31,531 bases of DNA, from the IMG/VR virus record IMGVR_UViG_3300045136_000451, positions 1 to 31,531 of that record, one strand, 5' to 3'. Shown piece by piece: positions 30,091-31,531 of the stretch. Source of the DNA: a virus. A model generated the notes under the pieces. The model saw nothing but the letters and a program-made list of their open reading frames with translations. It was not told the origin of the DNA and did no database searches. Positions within the stretch are counted from its first letter, which is position 1; each line of letters starts with the position of its first letter. A program made the position numbers and the translations under genes.

Positions 30091-30133
30091 TCAGCCGATG
30101 CCGCGTGTCGAGGCGCACGCATGCCCCGCCTGA
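30083..30133 (+). CDS. Possible 16-aa leader peptide before the excisionase gene
   Basis: The ATG at 30083 has a strong AGGAGGCGGGGC before it, better than the site of the excisionase gene. The frame codes for 16 residues and ends at a TGA that overlaps the first 13 bases of the excisionase gene. It could deliver ribosomes to that start (coupling). It is too short to judge by composition. Confidence 0.35.
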   Translation: MADQPMPRVEAHACPA

Positions 30134-30393
30134 TCACCGCGACGGAGGTGGCCGAGCTGCTCGGCATCACCCGGCTGCAGTTCCTGGCGCGCCGGCGGCG
30201 CCTGGAGGCGGAGCACGACTTCCCGGCCGCGGTCGCCGGCCTGCCCGACAGGTGGGACCCGCTGGCGATCGAGGGTTGGCTCGCGTCCCAGCGCCGCGCC
30301 AGCCCGCCGGGCCCTGACCCGGCGGCGGAGGCCGAGGCGGTGTTGATCAGCCGGGCGCGCGCGATGCACGCTGCGGCGGGACGAGGAGGCTAG
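30121..30393 (+). CDS. Excisionase-like winged-helix protein
   Basis: 90 aa. Residues 5-55 (ITATEVAELLGITRLQFLARRRRLEAEHDFP, then RWDPLAIEGWLASQ) have the MerR/AlpA-type winged-helix layout of small phage excisionases and DNA-binding regulators: a helix-turn-helix, a wing ending in DFP, and a final W-x-x-x-x-I-x-x-W helix. It lies directly before the integrase gene, as usual. It would bend DNA at the attachment site and bias the integrase toward excision. The start has only a weak GAGG seven bases upstream. Confidence 0.75.
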   Translation: MPRLITATEVAELLGITRLQFLARRRRLEAEHDFPAAVAGLPDRWDPLAIEGWLASQRRASPPGPDPAAEAEAVLISRARAMHAAAGRGG

Positions 30394-30399
30394 CAGGCG

Positions 30400-31531
30400 A
30401 TGAAAATCCGCCACCTCATCACGCAACGCCGCAGCGACGGCACCGCCCGCTATTACTGGCAGCCGAGCAGCGAGCTTCGCGCCGCGGGCTGGCGCTCCAT
30501 GCGCCTGCCCGACGACGTGGGCGAGGCCATCCGCAAGGCCGAGGAGATGAACGCCCAGGTGGACGCCTGGCGTGACGGCACGTGCGCCGCGCACGCCCCG
30601 CCGGCGGCCAAGGCGCGCGCGCGGCGGCATGCGGCGGGCAGCCTGTCCGCCCTGATCGAGGATTACCGCGCCTCCGAGGCGTGGCGCCGCCTCGCCGCGG
30701 TCACGCGGCGCGAGTATGGCTGGTGCCTGGATCTCATCGAGAAATGGGCCGGCGACCAGCCTGCGCGCGCCATCACCCCGAAGGCGGTGCAGGCGTTCTA
30801 CGAGAGCCTGCTGCGGCGCGTGGAAGGCCGCGGCCGCAACCGCCGCGTCATCGAGACGCCCCACAAGGCCGCGGCCGTGATCCGCGTGCTGCGGCTGCTG
30901 CTGGAGGTCGGCAAGCGCCTCGGCTATCTGCGCGACAATCCGGCCAGCCGCCCCGACATCACCATCGCCCGGGCGCGCGAGCCGCGCATCTGGACGCCGG
31001 AGGAGGTGCGCCACATGGCCGCCGTCGCGGATGCGATGGGCTGGCGAAGCATCGGCACCGCCATCCTGCTCAACGAATGGATCGGCCAGCGGGAAGGCGA
31101 CGTGCTGCGCCTGCCGCCCTGGCGCGTGGATGCCGAGAGCCTGGTCATCCGCCAGGGCAAGACCGGGCGGCGCGTGGCGCTGCCGGTGTATCTGATCCCG
31201 CACCTGGTCGCCCGCCTGACGGCCGAGGCCGAGGCGCGCAAGGTGTCCAGCCCGACGCACCTGCTGCTGCACGACGTGAACGGCCGCCCGTGGAACGAGC
31301 ACACCTTCCGCCACGTGTTCAGCGAGGTGCGCGCCGCCGCGGCCGCGGGCTTGCCGGCGCAGGGCGATCGCCCGGCCATACCCGCCATGCCGTCCTGCGC
31401 CGAGCTGCGCTTCATGGAGCTGCGCCACACGGCGGTGACGCGGCTGAACGACGCGGGCGTGGACGGGCTCGGCATTGCCGGCATCACCGGCCACACGCCC
31501 GACAGCGTGCGGAACATCGTCCACCGCCACT
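30400..31531 (+). CDS. int: Tyrosine integrase (C-terminus cut by window edge)
   Basis: 377 complete codons are visible, starting at an ATG with GAGGAGG ten bases upstream. Residues ~75-180 form the core-binding domain (LSALIEDYRASEAWRRLAAVTRREY). The catalytic domain has Arg I in IGQREGD (R231), the beta-hairpin Lys in RQGKTGRR (K254), Arg II in FMELRHTAV (R342) and box III His in ITGHTPD (H365). The expected nucleophile tyrosine would be codon 378 of the HRHY pattern; only its first base T is in the window. The usual box II His before L-R is Met here. By family it integrates the phage at attP, which should lie just beyond the right edge. Confidence 0.92.
   Translation, partial: MKIRHLITQRRSDGTARYYWQPSSELRAAGWRSMRLPDDVGEAIRKAEEMNAQVDAWRDGTCAAHAPPAAKARARRHAAGSLSALIEDYRASEAWRRLAAVTRREYGWCLDLIEKWAGDQPARAITPKAVQAFYESLLRRVEGRGRNRRVIETPHKAAAVIRVLRLLLEVGKRLGYLRDNPASRPDITIARAREPRIWTPEEVRHMAAVADAMGWRSIGTAILLNEWIGQREGDVLRLPPWRVDAESLVIRQGKTGRRVALPVYLIPHLVARLTAEAEARKVSSPTHLLLHDVNGRPWNEHTFRHVFSEVRAAAAAGLPAQGDRPAIPAMPSCAELRFMELRHTAVTRLNDAGVDGLGIAGITGHTPDSVRNIVHRH

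Noticed and set aside
30091-31530. 479-codon minus-strand frame opposite excisionase and integrase
   Set aside because: The plus strand has a complete set of integrase motifs; the minus frame is the shadow.

Overview
The window is most of a temperate phage genome (a prophage or the phage itself) from a very G+C-rich bacterium. Third codon positions are almost all G or C, there are no tRNA or rRNA genes, and nearly every gene touches the next through ATGA, TGATG or GTGA overlaps. The protein style suggests an alphaproteobacterial host, probably Acetobacteraceae (Roseomonas-like); that is an inference. The virion module has podovirus (T7-like) order: terminase large subunit, portal, scaffold, major capsid protein, tail tubular proteins A and B, three large internal or ejection proteins, tail fibre. 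There is no phage RNA polymerase, and the phage carries a repressor and a tyrosine integrase, so it is a lysogenic phage with a T7-type virion.

Left block, about 1-24573, all leftward (minus strand). In transcription order it holds: a small terminase-like candidate and a low-complexity protein (24.6-23.7 kb); a Toprim primase-like protein, an M15 peptidase endolysin and a P-loop helicase-like protein (23.7-20.4 kb); terminase, an RHH-like protein, a possible permuted NlpC/P60-like protein and a coiled-coil protein (20.4-17.9 kb); portal, a small protein and scaffold (17.9-15.2 kb). A 593-bp non-coding interval with two repeat families follows. Then come capsid and an accessory capsid protein (14.6-13.5 kb), a membrane/lysis-like cassette with a lipoprotein (13.3-12.5 kb), tail tubes (12.4-10.1 kb), ejection proteins (10.1-0.6 kb) and the start of the tail fibre, cut by the window edge.

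Central control block, about 24574-27252. A 427-bp interval rich in TGAC/GTCA motifs precedes the left operon. Leftward early genes (cro-like HTH plus three small unknowns) lie next to one rightward small gene that overlaps its neighbour tail to tail. The rightward repressor gene is bracketed by two identical 17-bp palindromes, each placed inside a plausible promoter: one drives the leftward early genes, the other the rightward operon. One repressor therefore probably silences both arms.

Right block, about 27253-31531, rightward: small early or accessory genes (two with four-cysteine zinc-ribbon-like layouts, one winged-helix-like, one membrane peptide, one DUF4326 protein), then an excisionase-like protein and a tyrosine integrase cut by the right edge exactly at its probable catalytic tyrosine codon.

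The most unusual contents are: two successive injected virion proteins that each carry a BECR-type (barnase/EndoU/colicin/RelE-like) nuclease domain, one fused to a DdrB/ParB-like domain (a 'polyvalent protein' architecture); a DUF4326 gene bracketed by perfect 43-bp direct repeats; an 83-bp tandem repeat carrying a hairpin with a compensatory base change; and a perfect 11-bp hairpin that puts a Shine-Dalgarno sequence in its loop at the head of the rightward operon.
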